Source: Boswellia sacra (lineage: Eukaryota; Streptophyta; Magnoliopsida; Sapindales; Burseraceae). Taken from it: a stretch of DNA of 64,000 nucleotides. This document shows positions 46,719 to 59,044 of this stretch, piece after piece. Position numbers and translations under genes: made by a program. Each line of letters starts with the position of its first letter. The first letter of the stretch is position 1. The notes beneath the pieces are model-generated. The model saw only the letters and a program-made list of their open reading frames with translations. It searched no databases and was not told where the DNA came from. The stretch spans positions 1 through 64,000 of the forward strand of contig SNVD02013111.1 of assembly GCA_013180625.2 (NCBI GenBank), in the 5' to 3' direction.

Positions 46719-47380
46719 TGTTCGGAGTGCGACCAAAGTCCTACATCGGCTAGACATGGAGAGGATTATGGTATATAAGTATGGACAAGATCTCCATTGG
46801 TATGAGACCTTTTGGGTAGAATCCCAAAGCAAATCCATGAGGGCTTGGGCCTAAAGTGGATAATATCATACCAATGTAGAGTTTTGGGAGTCCATAGTCT
46901 CAACAAGTAGTATCAGAGCCTGAGCCCAGAGTTAGCCAGAAGAAGACGTAGAGAAATTTCTCAGAATGTCGAAAAAAGGTTGGTGGGTGCCAGCTATGCC
47001 AAACTAAGGTGGTGGACCCTGAGCATCAGTTAAAGCTCATGATTGGGTTCATCTTTGTTAGACCAGGCAGTGTGCACCAGATGCTTCATGGACGTGTCCT
47101 GACCCCAACACGATGAAGAGGAATTGACCTGGATAGAGTAGCTCTCAAGGTATTGGAACTCGATGGAGCAGCCTGAAAAAATATTATAATCATGTGGTTC
47201 TTTGTTCGAGGGGAGGATTGTTGGGAATGCGACCAAAGTCCCATATCGGTTAGACATGGGGAGGATCATAGGTATATAAGTATGGGCAAGATCTCCATTA
47301 ATACAAGGCCGTTTGGGTAGAATCCAAAAGCAAATCCATGAGGGCTTGAGCCCAAAGTGGATAATATCATACCAATATGG
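46719..47380 (+). mobile_element. TRIM retrotransposon with truncated second LTR
   Basis: LTR 1 (46719-46905, TGTTCGG..CAACA) is followed by TAGTATCAGAGCC (46908-46920), matching the Met-tRNA primer site. The internal part is about 300 bases, with no coding capacity. A purine tract, AGGGGAGGAT, precedes LTR 2, which starts TGTTGGG at 47219. LTR 2 breaks off near 47380 after ATACCAATATGG. It is the same family as the solo LTR at 10204. Confidence 0.85.
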
Positions 47381-48887
47381 ATGGGAGGATAGAGTTACTT
47401 TAATGATTCTTAATCTCCCACCAAGAACAAATCAGATCATCACTCCTTCCTAGTTGATTAATAAAGAAAAGAGATATGTTCTGAAAGAGTACTTTATTTG
47501 AGTCTGTTTCACACCTAAAATATAAACATTATTTACCTCTGTTACTGAATTTAGAACTTATATGAATTGTAAGGTGATATATGATGCAATGCCTTAGCTA
47601 TTTCCTTATGCAAATTTGTACAATTCTGAGGTTCATGGTTTCAAAAGACTATTTATTGTCTTAGAGCCATATATTTGTTAAAAATGAATCACTAAAGTTA
47701 GCATCTTCATGTGGTTTTTCTTTTATTGTTCTATTCAATGAATATCAGTTTTACATTTTTTTTTTAAGGTTAAAAAGGAGAGTTTCTTAATTGACTCAAA
47801 TCTCACTATAAACTTACACGATTTTCAACTTTTAAATTTAGAACCAGACTTGGGTGACGAAGGCCGTGCAACTACTAAAAACTTGGGTGATCAGGAGGCT
47901 TTCGATTAGAAAGATAAAGGTCTGTTATTTCAAATAACAAACTTTTACACACTGGGCACTTGTCCTGTTCTGGCCATGAGAGAATAAATGAAAAAGAAAT
48001 TGACAAGTACATGCTTAAATTAATTCTTATTTACTCATCACCACCTAGCCTAGCTAGTTCTCTTAGTCGTATCTATGTTTCTCTAGTTAGCCAAGAACAC
48101 AATGTATTTATATTCAATTTCAATACTCATTTGCTTCCAGTTTGTAATTATATATCTATTGTAGTACTTGATGAAGGATCTCTAATATGAAAAAGACAAA
48201 AGTTACAAAAATCATTAGTTAATCTTACTATTAATTGTCAACTGATAACTTAGTGGAAAATGGTGAAACTTCTTTTAGTTCTGCTGGTTATGAAGTGATT
48301 ATAAATTCATTACAGCTCTATTCTCTACATCGAAGCTCAATTTCTCAATTTCGTAGAGCCAGCTATCAGTTTCATGACTATTATCTTATGTTTCTTATTG
48401 TCTTTCTAAAAAAAATGCAATTTCATGACCATGTTCATATTAGAAGCTTAGTAGGCACAGAGAGAACATTCCATTTAGCTTTGGAATTGAATTGAAAGTC
48501 ATGAAGTCACACCACAGGAGATAGTTTTCTGATCCTTTTTGTTAGAATATGCATGAAGATATAGATTTTTTTGTCATACTAATTGATTTAATATTGTCTA
48601 TGATCAACAAGTCTCCAACTTCCACGCTATTCTATTAGAAAATTGATCTACCATCCTCTAATCTGATGCAATTAAACTTTCAATTAATTTTTAAGCAATT
48701 GTTAATGTCTTTACAGCATTTTTAATATGTATCTCTTTTATATTATGTGAATATCCTTTAGCTAAGTAGTAAATTAGTTTTTACTTGTATGGTAGCTTAT
48801 TATATACCTTTTTGAGATGAGTTTTAATGTTAGGCCGAAATTGGCATAATGGATATGAGAAGGGAAGGCCTACAATAGCCACCAAAC

Positions 48888-49566
48888 TAACAACTAAACC
48901 AACCTAGCCCACTAACCAAAAAATAAACCAACCCATCCCACTAACATAAGCAAAGTAGACAGCCCACTAAACCAAAAAATGACACTAGCCCAATAAACCC
49001 AAAAAAAGACATTAGCCCATTAAATTCCAAAAAAGTGAGAAGCCCAATAATGCCAAAACAGAAGCAAAATGGGCAGCCTAATAAACCCAAAAAAAAAAAG
49101 CAAAGCTGTCCAACTAGTCCCAAAAACATTAGCAAAGTTGGTAGCCCACTAAACCTAAAAAAGGAAAGATAACAACCCACTAGGCCATGAAAAAAAAAGA
49201 CACTAGCAAACTAAACCAAAAAAAAGCCCACTAAACCAAGAAAATCAAAACAGCCTATTAAACAAAAAAAAAAAAAAGGAAAGACAGTAGCCCACTAAAC
49301 CAAAAAGAAAAAGGCCACCAACCCACATAACGATAAAAAACCAATTCAGCCTACTAAACAAAGAAAACCAAACCAGCCCACTAAACTAAAAAAAGGAAAG
49401 ACACCAGCCCACTAACCCAAATAAAGGAAAGGCACTACTCCACTAGTCAAAAAAAAAAAAAGCACCATCCCACTAAACCAAAAAGAAAACCAAAATAGCC
49501 TATTAAACCAAAAAGAAAATTAAAAGCTCCCAATAAACCAAAAACAAAAGAAGAACAACCCACTTT
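48888..49566. repeat. Degenerate minisatellite, consensus near AGCCCACTAAACCAAAAAA
   Basis: About 20 imperfect units of roughly 25-35 bases occur in tandem. Each has a GCCCACTAAACC-like core followed by an A-rich tract of variable length, often with GGAAAGACAC. The minus strand gives a spurious Gly-Leu-Phe-rich frame. Confidence 0.85.
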
Positions 49567-49797
49567 CCTATGTCAACTTTCTGAATTGAGTTAAATTTAA
49601 TTCCAACTTAACACTTCCCACTACCCCAAAAAAATTATAAATTAATAGTTTCTATTGTTGGTAAATATCGAACATATAGTTCGTATCTCTTTGTTTATTA
49701 TTATTGTTATTTTGTTTTTCTATGTTTGTTATTCAATAGTTATTATTTGACCTTTCCTAATATGAGTTATATCTAATTTCTTTAAGGAAACTATGCA

Positions 49798-52440
49798 TAG
49801 ATAAGAGTTGGATTGACTTACCAAATCGATGTTGTCGGGTATATTTCAATGAGGTTGAGGGATTTTTAAATTTTGCCTTCGGCAATTTAGTCAATGACAC
49901 TAGAATTTTATGTCCATGAAAGAAATGTCACAAGCAATATCGTATGGATAGATACACAGCAAGAGAGCATTTAATTTGTAATGGGTTTCTTAGAACATAC
50001 AAAAGGTGGACTTTACATGAGGAACAATATATACCTATAGAGTTTGACCAACCCAGCTAAAATTTTTAGGGCGGTTGCGATTCCACTGTGGTTGATGATA
50101 TGGTTGGAATGATACATGAACCATGGGGGTCTCGAATAATTATTTTGCTGAAGGTAGTAATCATCCATTAGATAAAGAAAATAAAAATTATTTAAAACTA
50201 CTTCAAGAGGCAGAGTGTCCTTTGTATCCACGTTATGAGAAATTTAGTTCATTTTCATTTACTGTTCAACTTTTGCAAATGAAAATGCTGTATGGATGGA
50301 GAGACAAATCAATGATAAAGTTACTAAAACTTTTGAAAAAGGCCTTTCCAGAGCAATCCAAAATTCCTTCTTCTTATTATGAGGCACAAAAGATGACCAT
50401 CAACTTGGGGTTTACATACAAGACTTGAGATGCTTGTCCAAACAATTGTATGCTGTTTAGAGGTGAGTTTGCAAATTTGGATAGATGTTGCATATGCTAC
50501 GACTCTCAATAAAAACTTTGTTGAGTTAAATGGTGTATCGAATTCCAATAGTAAAATTGCTGCAAAAATAGTTAGATACTTTCCATTAATTCCTAGGTTG
50601 CAAAGATTATTCATGTCTTCAAAAACTACTTCTCCTATACGATAGCATAGAAAAGATCGCATTAAAGATTGTGTGCTAAGGCGTCCTGCTAATAGTCCTT
50701 ATTAGAGAACTTTTGATGGGAAAAAACCAGATCTTGCTGTTGATTTTCATAATATGAGACTTGGATTGGCAGCTGATGGATTTAATTTGTTCAAGATCAT
50801 GTCTATAGCACATAGTACATGGCCTATTGTGTTAATGCCATACAACTTGCCTCCTTGGTTTTGTATGAAAGAAACATTTTTTCATTTTGTCTATGCTCAT
50901 TGATGGTCCAAGAGGTCCTGAAAACAAAATTGATGTCTATATGTAACTACTGATTAATGAATTGAAAGAATTATGGAGTGAAGGTGTACTAACCTATGAT
51001 ACATCAGTCAACAAACGTTCAAGTTACATACAGCATTGTTGCGACTATTAATGATTTTCTGGCAAATGCTAATCTATCGGGTTGAGTACTAAATGGGAGA
51101 AAGCATGTCCTTGCTATTCAAGAAATACAATTTCTAAATGGTTGCCTCATAGTTGAAAATTCTATTACATGGGCCATTGACGGTACTTACCTACTACTCA
51201 TAGATTTTGAAGGGATAAGATATCATTCAATGGCATCATGAAAATGGGATAGGATATCATTCAATGGCGTAGTGAAAATGGAACCTCCTCCACCTCGCCT
51301 GTCTAGTTTTGATGCAAAAAGACAAGTAGAAGATGTTTTAACTTAATATAAGATGGAGGACCTTCAAAGAAGAATGAATAATTTTGTAATGGAAAATCAA
51401 GCAAACATTTGGAAGAAGAAAAAGCATTTTCTTTGAACTCCCACATTGGGTGCATAATTTGATTAGACATAATCTTGATATCATGCACATTGAGAAGAAT
51501 GTCTGTGATAATATACTATGAACATTGTTAGGAGATTCTAGGAAATCAAAAGATTCTTTGAAGGCTCGACTTGATTATAGGATATGAAAATTAGAAAAGC
51601 ATTGTATCCCAAAAAACGAGATGGTAACAAATTATATTTACCTCCTACATGCTTCCCAATGGACAAAGAAAATAAAGATGTCTTTCTTAGTGTGTTGAAG
51701 AGAGTGAGGCTACCAGATGGTTATGTATCAAATATTCAACAACATGTTCACATGAAAGAGCGAACCATTTCAAGTTTAAAAAGTCATGATAATCATATTC
51801 TAATACAACAACTGGTTCCTCTTGCTACTTGCAAGGCATTGCCAAAAAATGTTGTTTTTACTTTGATGGCGTTGGCAAACTTTTTCAAGCAACTGTGCTC
51901 AAAAGTGAATAATGTAGAAGATTAAATAAAATTCAAGATCGAGTTTTTCTTATGCTATGCCATCTTGCGAAAGTTTTCCCACCTTTATTCTTTGACATAA
52001 TGGAGCATTTGCCTGTTCATCTTGCTCAAGTGCCACCTATAGCAGGGCCAGTACGATTTTGATAGATGTATCCTATTGAAATGCATTATTAAGTAGAATG
52101 TGAATTAATGTCTTTTTTACTCCCATTCTCCTTAATGAATAGTTACTTGTAAATCTTTTGGTTTCTTTAGGTATTTACTAACTCTAAAGCGATATGTGCA
52201 AAATCATGCACACCCAAAGGCTTCTATTACTAAAAGATATCTAATGGAGTGCGTAAATATTTGCTCAAGCTATCTCAATGAGGTCGAAACTAGAATTAAT
52301 CGAGGACTTCGAAACAAAGATGGTATCTCTAATGAAGGAGAGCAATTTGAACCTAGTCATGTCTCTTGGGTTCAAGCACATAGATATGTGCTAGTTAAAA
52401 CAACTTATATTGATCCATTTCGAGAGTAAGTTATGCATCA
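49798..52440 (+). pseudogene. CACTA transposase TNP2-like (TNPD), decayed
   Basis: In order: a transposase-associated N-terminal domain (DKSWIDLPNRC, NFAFGNL, CPCKKCH-like, REHLICNGF) from about 49798, with its start codon apparently mutated to ATA. Then come TNP2 core pieces LYPRYEKFSSFSFTVQLLQMK (50123-50428), MRLGLAADGFNLFKIMS, STWPIVLMPYNLPPWFCMK (about 50755-50875) and DGPRGPENKIDVYM. Next is KSHDNHILIQQLVPLA (51584-51925), which opens the DUF4218 region; LPVHLAQVPP..GPVRF and PKASITKRYLMECVNICSSYL (52196-52429) follow. Many stops and a 30-base tandem copy at about 51210-51280 break it. The whole enzyme would cut CACTA ends. Confidence 0.82.
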
Positions 52441-52905
52441 TCATTTCTTTTTCTAAACAACTAAGTGAAAGTACTTACATAATTAGTAATGTCTTTTGAT
52501 GTCTTCTCACACATAAAGCATCATAATGAACTTCAACGACAAATGCCTTGTCCTTCTATTCCTTAAATTTATAAAGAGCACAACTCAAAATTCCATGAAT
52601 GGTTTCAAAGTCATGTAAGTGATAATCATTTATTGAATTGCTAGCATTATAAGGAATTTTCTTGCTAACTATATGTGTTCCTATAGGTTCACTCCTTGTA
52701 AAAGACCTCAAATGTATTATAGTCTGAGAAAATAATAAACTTAGCTGATGCCCCTAAATCAAGTGCACATCACTATAAATCTTATGTTGTTAACGGCTTC
52801 AAATTTGACACAAAGGAGATCAATAAGCACAAAACCACTCAATAATGTAGTGTTATTTTGAAGGCCGATACCATGAGCTATGTTAGTGCGCAGGACAAAA
52901 ATCCT

Positions 52906-53571
52906 ATGCCATGAAGATGAGAGGCACGCATACTCAGAAGTAGCTTAATGTGGAATTAAACTAGGAGTTTCAAGTACACATCTAAGCAAAGAAATTAAAG
53001 AAAAAACACAAGGACATAAGAATTTATACTAGTTCATACCACAAACGTGATCTTACATCCAGTTGCTGTCGATGAACCTATCACTATGGTGAAAAACAAG
53101 AAATTATATGAGTGTTTACAAGGACAACTAAAAGAAATTAAGTTAACTTTTTTTCCAAGAAAGTTCCAATCTATCTAAACAGTAACTCTCTTCTTTCCTG
53201 TCTTTTCTTTGCTTTTTCATATCTGTTTTACACTAGAATCACATCCTCTTTTGATATTCCAACACCTATGGGCTAATAACTTATGTGCCAAGAAACCAAT
53301 CTAGAATAGGAAAATCAGAGTTGCATTTTTACACAAAAACGCTAACGCTCTGATGTGAACTCTCTGCCTTGATGTATATCTAGACCCAGAACCTATGCTC
53401 CTGTATAGAACTCCTTGCGCGCCTGTGACCAGTTACTGTCTGTAGCAGCACCCCTACGTTGGACACCTTGCGCCCCAGTATGAAGTCTTTGCCTTCAATG
53501 TTTGATGCCGTATCTTGGTGCTCTCATGCCAATTTTCTGTCTGCACAACACAAGCTAAGCTATAATCCTCA
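52906..53571 (-). repeat. Tork 3' LTR
   Basis: On the minus strand it starts TGAGGATTATAGC and ends near CATGGCA. It aligns along its length with 57645-58318, with many substitutions. Confidence 0.75.
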
Positions 53572-53852
53572 CATATCTCCACCTTGGATCAAGCTTGTAT
53601 TCCACACTGTAAACCACCATAGTAGATTTCCAGCGACAACCATCGTCAAGCTAAAACGGTCCATCCATTGCTCATATCAAATCCAAGCAAGTTTTGAACT
53701 TGATACTAGTAACGGACTTAGTAATCATATCAAACAGATTCTTTTTAGTATTTATCTTCACTACTGAAACCTTCCCTTCAGCAATAACATCTCTGATGAA
53801 ATACAACTTGATATCTATATGTTTGGTTCTTTCATAATACATTTGATTTTGG

Positions 53853-54960
53853 TCAAATGTATGGAACTTTGGTTATCACAAACACCTTTACCTTGTCTTG
53901 TTTTACACCAAATTCACCAACAAGTACTTGTAGCCACAATGCTCCTTTCACAGTTATATATTTAGCCTCAGTTGTGGAGAGAGCCATAGCTGAATATAAA
54001 TTAGCTTTCCAACTAACGTTGCAACCAAACAACATGAACACATAACCAGTTAATGATCTTCTTTTATCAAGATCACCTATAAAATCTGTATCGACGTAAC
54101 CTACTAGCTTCTCATCAACGGTTTTGCTCCTCTTATACACTAACCCATAGCTCGAAGTATCATTGAGATATTTAAATATCCATTTGATAGATTCCCAATG
54201 ATTCTTACTTAACTTTGCTGTGAAACCACTTACCAAGCTAACTGCATACACCAAGTCAGGTCTTGTGCACATCATGGAGTACATCAAACTTCCAACAGTA
54301 CTAGCATAAGGAATTTTAGTCAACTTCTTTTTCTCTACATTTGCAACAGGAGATTGTAATGATAAAAGTTTAAAATGAGCTGCGAAAGGAGTCTAAACCT
54401 TCTTTGCACCAGCCATGTTGAATTTCTCAAATTTTTTGAGTATGTAGTCACATTAAGACAGAAATAACAAGCCTCTATCTCTATATCTACTAATCTTCAT
54501 CCCCATAATCTTCTTAGCACAACCCAAATCTTTTATCCCAAATTCCTTGTTTAGCTAAATTTTTAGTCTTTAAATTGCTTCCGTGTTTGTCGATGCTATC
54601 AACATGTCATCAACATAAAACAACAAGAAAATCCCAACTCCATTGTTTAACCACTTGAGATACACGCAACTATCATATTTACTTTTGGTATACCCATGTT
54701 TGATTACGAACTCATCAAACTTCAAATACCATTGTCTCGATGACTGCTTGAGGCCATACAAAGATTTCTTCAACAAACACACTTTGTCTTCACTTTCTAC
54801 TTTCAGAAAACCCTCAGGTTGTGCCATCACAATCCTCTCCTCTAAATTACAATACAGGAATGTAGATTTGACATCCATACACTCTAACTCTATATTGAAT
54901 TGGGTTACTACAACCAGTAATACTTGAATGGAGTGTGTTTCATGATAAGAGAGAAAACCT
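53853..54960 (-). pseudogene. Tork reverse transcriptase and RNase H
   Basis: RT piece 54878-54570: MDVKSTFLYCNLEERIVMAQP, LYGLKQSSRQWYLKFD, active site YVDDMLIAS. The RNase H side is at 54323-53853: PYASTVGSLMYSMMCTRPDL, YVDTDFIGDLDKRRSLTGYVF, and the TEAKYI motif. The pieces are in different frames, with stops between them. Confidence 0.85.
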
Positions 54961-55404
54961 CATTGAAATCAATGCCTTCCTTTTGAGTGAATCCTTTTGC
55001 CACCAGCCTAGCCTTGTACCTAGGCTTTCTATCCCTACAAGCATTTTTTTTTCGTTTAAGCACCTATTTATAATCTACTACCTTTTACCTAGTAGTGTTG
55101 TCAATCTGAATCCAGGTATGATTCTTATTTAAAGAATCCATTTCCTCTATCATTACCGGTTGCTAATGAATGTTATCTCTACTAGCCATCAGTTCCTTAT
55201 AGCTTCTAGGCTCATTACCATTAATCTCCTCAAACAAAGACAATGCAAAAGTTATAAGATCAGCATAACCACACCTCATCGGTGTCATTATTGTCCTCCC
55301 AACACGATCTCTTGCTAGTTGATAGTCTCTCAAGTTGTCAGACTCATCAAGATCAACTGTTTTACTTGTCTTTTCTTTTCAAGAATCTTTAGCATCATGG
55401 AGCT

Positions 55405-56428
55405 TCACCTTAGTCCTAACTCTACCTGTATTCGTAGCATTCTCACTAGGTTTGAACTCTGACTCTCTAAAGGTGACATCTCAACTTTGAAACACTTTGA
55501 AACATTAGACTCTTGCCACCATAATCTGTACCCTTTTACACCACCAGGATAACCAATAAACATGCATTTCCTCAAACTTGGCTCCAACTTACCTTGCTTG
55601 ATATTTGTGTATGGCACACAACCAAACACCCTCAAATGACTGCAACTCGGAGGCGAACCTATCCATACTTCTTCGGGCATCTTGAAACCAATAGTCATTG
55701 AAAGATATCTATTGATCAAGTATGCTGCTATGTTAACTACTTCTCCCCAAAATATTTTGGGCAATCTAGCACTCAACAACATGCAGCTAACCCTCTCAAG
55801 AAGCGTTATATTCATCCTTTCAGCCAATCCATTTTGCTGCAGTGTCCTGGATACTGTCTTGTACCTCACCACTCCCTCATTGTTGCAAAACCAGTTGAAC
55901 TCTTCATTCAAAAACTCCAAACTATTATCAGTTCTAAGCTTCAGAACTTTTCTACCTATTTGGAGTTCAACCATCTTTTCCAATCTTTAAATTTTTGGGG
56001 TACCTCGTCCTTAGTCTTCAACATGTATACCCATACCTTTCTTGAACAGTCATCAATAATGGACATGAAGTATCCACCTCTATCTAAACTTGCATGCTTA
56101 GATGGCATAGATTGAAATGGACATAATTGAGAGTTTCTCTTGTAGTGTAGAATGAGGAAGTGAATTTTACCCTTGTTGCCTTGCCAAGCATTCAATGCTT
56201 GCAAAACTCCAATTTCCCCAACTTGTCTCCACACAACAGACCTTATTTCTGTAGCTTATGAAGCTCTCTTTCACTCCCATGGGCAAGCCTCTTATGCCAC
56301 AAGTAGGCTTTATCTTCTATGCCCGATACCTTATCGACTTCTCCAATTATAGTATTGCCTTGGAGAATGTATAAACCATTTTGTCGTACACCTTTCATTA
56401 CAACCAAGGATCCTTTTGTAACTTTCAA
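55405..56428 (-). pseudogene. Tork integrase with pre-integrase domain
   Basis: The pre-integrase zinc region is YLWHKRLAHGSERELHKLQK (56428-56243). The core pieces are HASLDRGGYFMSIIDDCSRKVWVYML (56234-55956) and LRTDNSLEFLNEEFNWFC with GLAERMNITLLER (55983-55405). D, D and E of the triad are visible. Two frameshifts separate the pieces. Confidence 0.83.
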
Positions 56429-56664
56429 GGTGCTATTCTCCTCGTTTTAATTGCAGCCATTGGAATCAAGTATACTAAATCAAATTCCTTTTTAGCTCTG
56501 GAATATGCCTTACAGCTGTTAGAATCTTTCGATATCATCATGAGTCTTAATCCGAACTGTTCCTACGCCCACCACACTATAAGCTTTATTGTCACCCATC
56601 AAAACCTTTCACCATCAATCTTCTCAAAAGATTCAATCTATTTGATGTCATATGAAATGAATAA

Positions 56665-57623
56665 TCAGAATCCAAGACCTAGTGCTTTTCTTGAGTTTTT
56701 AGTAGTTACAACCAACACATCAAAACTCTTATATTCATCCTCTACAATAGCAACATCACCCTTTTCTGGCTCCTTACCCTTTTCATTCTTCTTTCTCTTA
56801 GGACAAAGCCTCCTAATATGCCTTTCCTCATGACAGTGGAAGCATTTTATAGGTTTCTTCCCCTTTGATTTAAACCTTGAGTGTGACTTTCCCTTATAGT
56901 CTCTCTTACCGCTCCTACCTCTAACATGTAGCTTTTCACTTGAGTTTTCACCCAACTCATCCTTCCTTTGGAGATCCCTCGAATTCAACGCACCAATAAC
57001 ATCATTAAGTGACAATGTTTCCCTGCCATGCTTCAAATATATATAAAAGTCTTATATGATTTCGGAAGAGAATGCAACAACACCAAGGCCTTATCCTCAT
57101 CATCATAGTCAAATTGTATGTTTTCTAAATCTAAGCACAGCTTGTTAAATTCATCAATGTGGTCTTGCAAGTTCTTATCCTTAGCTATTTTGAATGTAAA
57201 GAATTTAGCTTTCAAATACAACCTATTAGACAAATTCTTAGTAATATAAAGGCTTTCAAGCTTTAACCATACCTTAGCTACAGTTTTCATCTTCAAGACT
57301 TGCCTCGACACCTTATCACTCAAGTAAAAAATTAACGTGTTGATGTCGCTCCTCTTCTTAGCATTGTAGCTATCCCATATCTTGTTTTCACCTCCAAGAG
57401 CTTGATCCAGTCCTAAGTCGCCAAGTAAAGCCAACATCTTCATTCTCCAAATAGCGAAGTCGTTGTAACCATCAAACTTCTCCATCTTATGCTTGGTAGT
57501 TAATGTAGCCGTCACAGAAATTTCATCGAACACCTCTCGTACTACACGAATACGACTTAGGGCTTTTATCGAACACCTACCGTGCAAAGGACTAAAAATG
57601 CCAAAGAACCCCAAATCAATCAT
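56665..57623 (-). pseudogene. Tork gag
   Basis: The first piece, 57623-57033, starts MIDLGFFGIF and has the copia gag core KFDGYNDFAIWRMKMLALL and HIDEFNKLCLDL. The second, 57036-56665, carries the zinc knuckle CFHCHEERHIRRLC and basic flanks. A one-base shift separates the two. Confidence 0.83.
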
Positions 57624-57625
57624 AA

Positions 57626-57640
57626 CCTAGCTCTGATATC
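57626..57640 (-). other. Tork primer binding site (Met-tRNA type)
   Basis: On the minus strand GATATCAGAGCTAGG follows the LTR end after a few bases, matching the TGGTATCAGAGC-type site of copia elements with one or two changes. Confidence 0.75.
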
Positions 57641-57644
57641 AATT

Positions 57645-58318
57645 TGTTGCGAAGATGAGAGGCATGCACACAGACAAGTAGTTTAATGCTAGGAGTTTGA
57701 AGCACACACCTACGCAAACAAAATAAAGAAAGAACACAAGGACACCGAAATTTCTACTAGTTCAGACCACAAACATAACCCTACATCTAGTTACTGGCGA
57801 TGAACAATTCACTATGGTGAAAAATAAGAGATTACAGGAGTGTTTATAAGGACAACTAGAAGAAATTGAGTTAACTTTCTTCCCAAGAAACTCCTAATCT
57901 CTAAACCCTAACTCTCTTCTTTCTTGTCTTCTTTCTGCTTTCTCATATCTATTTTACATTGGAAACATGTCTCTTTTTTATATTCCAAGGCCTATGCACT
58001 AATAAGTTGCATGCCAAGAAGCCAATTTAGACTAGGAATATCGGAGTTACGCTCCTGCGTAACAACACTAGCTCTTTGACGCAAACTCTCTACCTCTATG
58101 CGTATCCAAACTTAGAACTTACGCTTCTGCACAGAACTCTCTACTCATCTATGCCAAGTTACTACCTGTAGTGGTGCCCTTACACAGCACACATGTGCGT
58201 CAATGCCAAGTTTCTACCTTTATTGTTTGATGCTGCATCTTGGTACTCCTATGTAGCTCTAACTGCGCTCTTGCGCCAATTTTCTGTCTGCATAACGCAA
58301 GTTGAGCCACAATCCTCA
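57645..58318 (-). repeat. Tork 5' LTR
   Basis: 674 bases, TGAGGATTGTGGC..CGCAACA on the minus strand. It pairs with the LTR at 52906-53571. Confidence 0.78.
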
Positions 58319-58339
58319 ATCCCCTTTTAGGCTGTGTAA

Positions 58340-58806
58340 CATTTCTTAGAGTGTTAACAATTTTAATTCAAATTCATTATGTCAATAGCATGACTTTTTT
58401 GTTGTTCAAGTGTGATTGGGTTGATAATCGGATTGGTAAGAAGTGTGATGAATTTGACTTTATGATGGTTAATTTTAATCATCTATTATACAAAGACAAC
58501 CGTGTTGATGATGAACCTTTCATTTTAGTAGAACAAGCCGAGCAAGTTGGTTATATTCAAGATCCTATAGATAAAGATTGACATGTTGTTTTTAAAATGA
58601 CGATGAGAGATTCATATGATCTCAATTCCAAAAATTCATGTACCATGAACATGGTGCCACAAGTTGAGCTATATACGCGACAAGAACTTGGTGAAAGAGG
58701 CTATTTTTGTGAGGAAGACGTTTAGTGGGTTAGGCAAGGAGTTGAAGGAACAATAGTTGTTAACAATAGAGAAGACAATGGTAATGGGATAGATGATGTT
58801 GATTGA
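58340..58806 (+). pseudogene. DUF4216 C-terminal part of the CACTA TNP2-like gene
   Basis: MTFLLFKCDWVDNRIGKKCDEF, DEPFILVEQAEQVGYIQDP and KMTMRDSYDL are typical of DUF4216, which follows the TNP2 and DUF4218 parts in CACTA transposase genes. A TGA ends the first piece at 58581 after QDPIDKD. The tail (ERGYFCEEDV, WVRQGVEGTIVV) runs to about 58806. The Tork insertion separates it from 49798-52440. Confidence 0.78.
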
Positions 58807-59044
58807 TAATGCTTTGTTTGGCTTGTTTATTTTTTATTATTTCATTTTGTATCTTGCTTTTGTTTGAAGGGACTTTATCATATATCTCCCTTCGTCAAAG
58901 TGTAACAACTACTTTTTATGAATGAAGTATATAGTTTGTTTAATTTAATTTGTATGGGTTGTAATTTTTTACGATATGCAGACATTTAGTATTATAACAT
59001 TTATGAAATGATGTTAACATTGTTTTCTGTTTTTTTCATAGGTA

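Larger units (their letters stand above)
52906..58318 (-). mobile_element. Tork-type Ty1/copia element inserted in the CACTA element
   Basis: On the minus strand: LTR (57645-58318), primer site, gag, integrase, RT, RNase H, purine tract GGTGGAGATATG, LTR (52906-53571). The polymerase resembles the Tnt1/Tork lineage. The flanks ATCCT (52900-52904) and ATCCC (58319-58323) may be a one-mismatch duplication, if the left edge is moved by one base. It separates the TNP2-like gene from the DUF4216 part of the CACTA element. Stops and shifts are frequent and the LTRs differ strongly, so it is an old insertion. Confidence 0.85.

Noticed and set aside
48941..49180. Minus-strand Gly-Leu-Phe repeat protein
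   Set aside because: It is a translation of the minisatellite units and not a gene.
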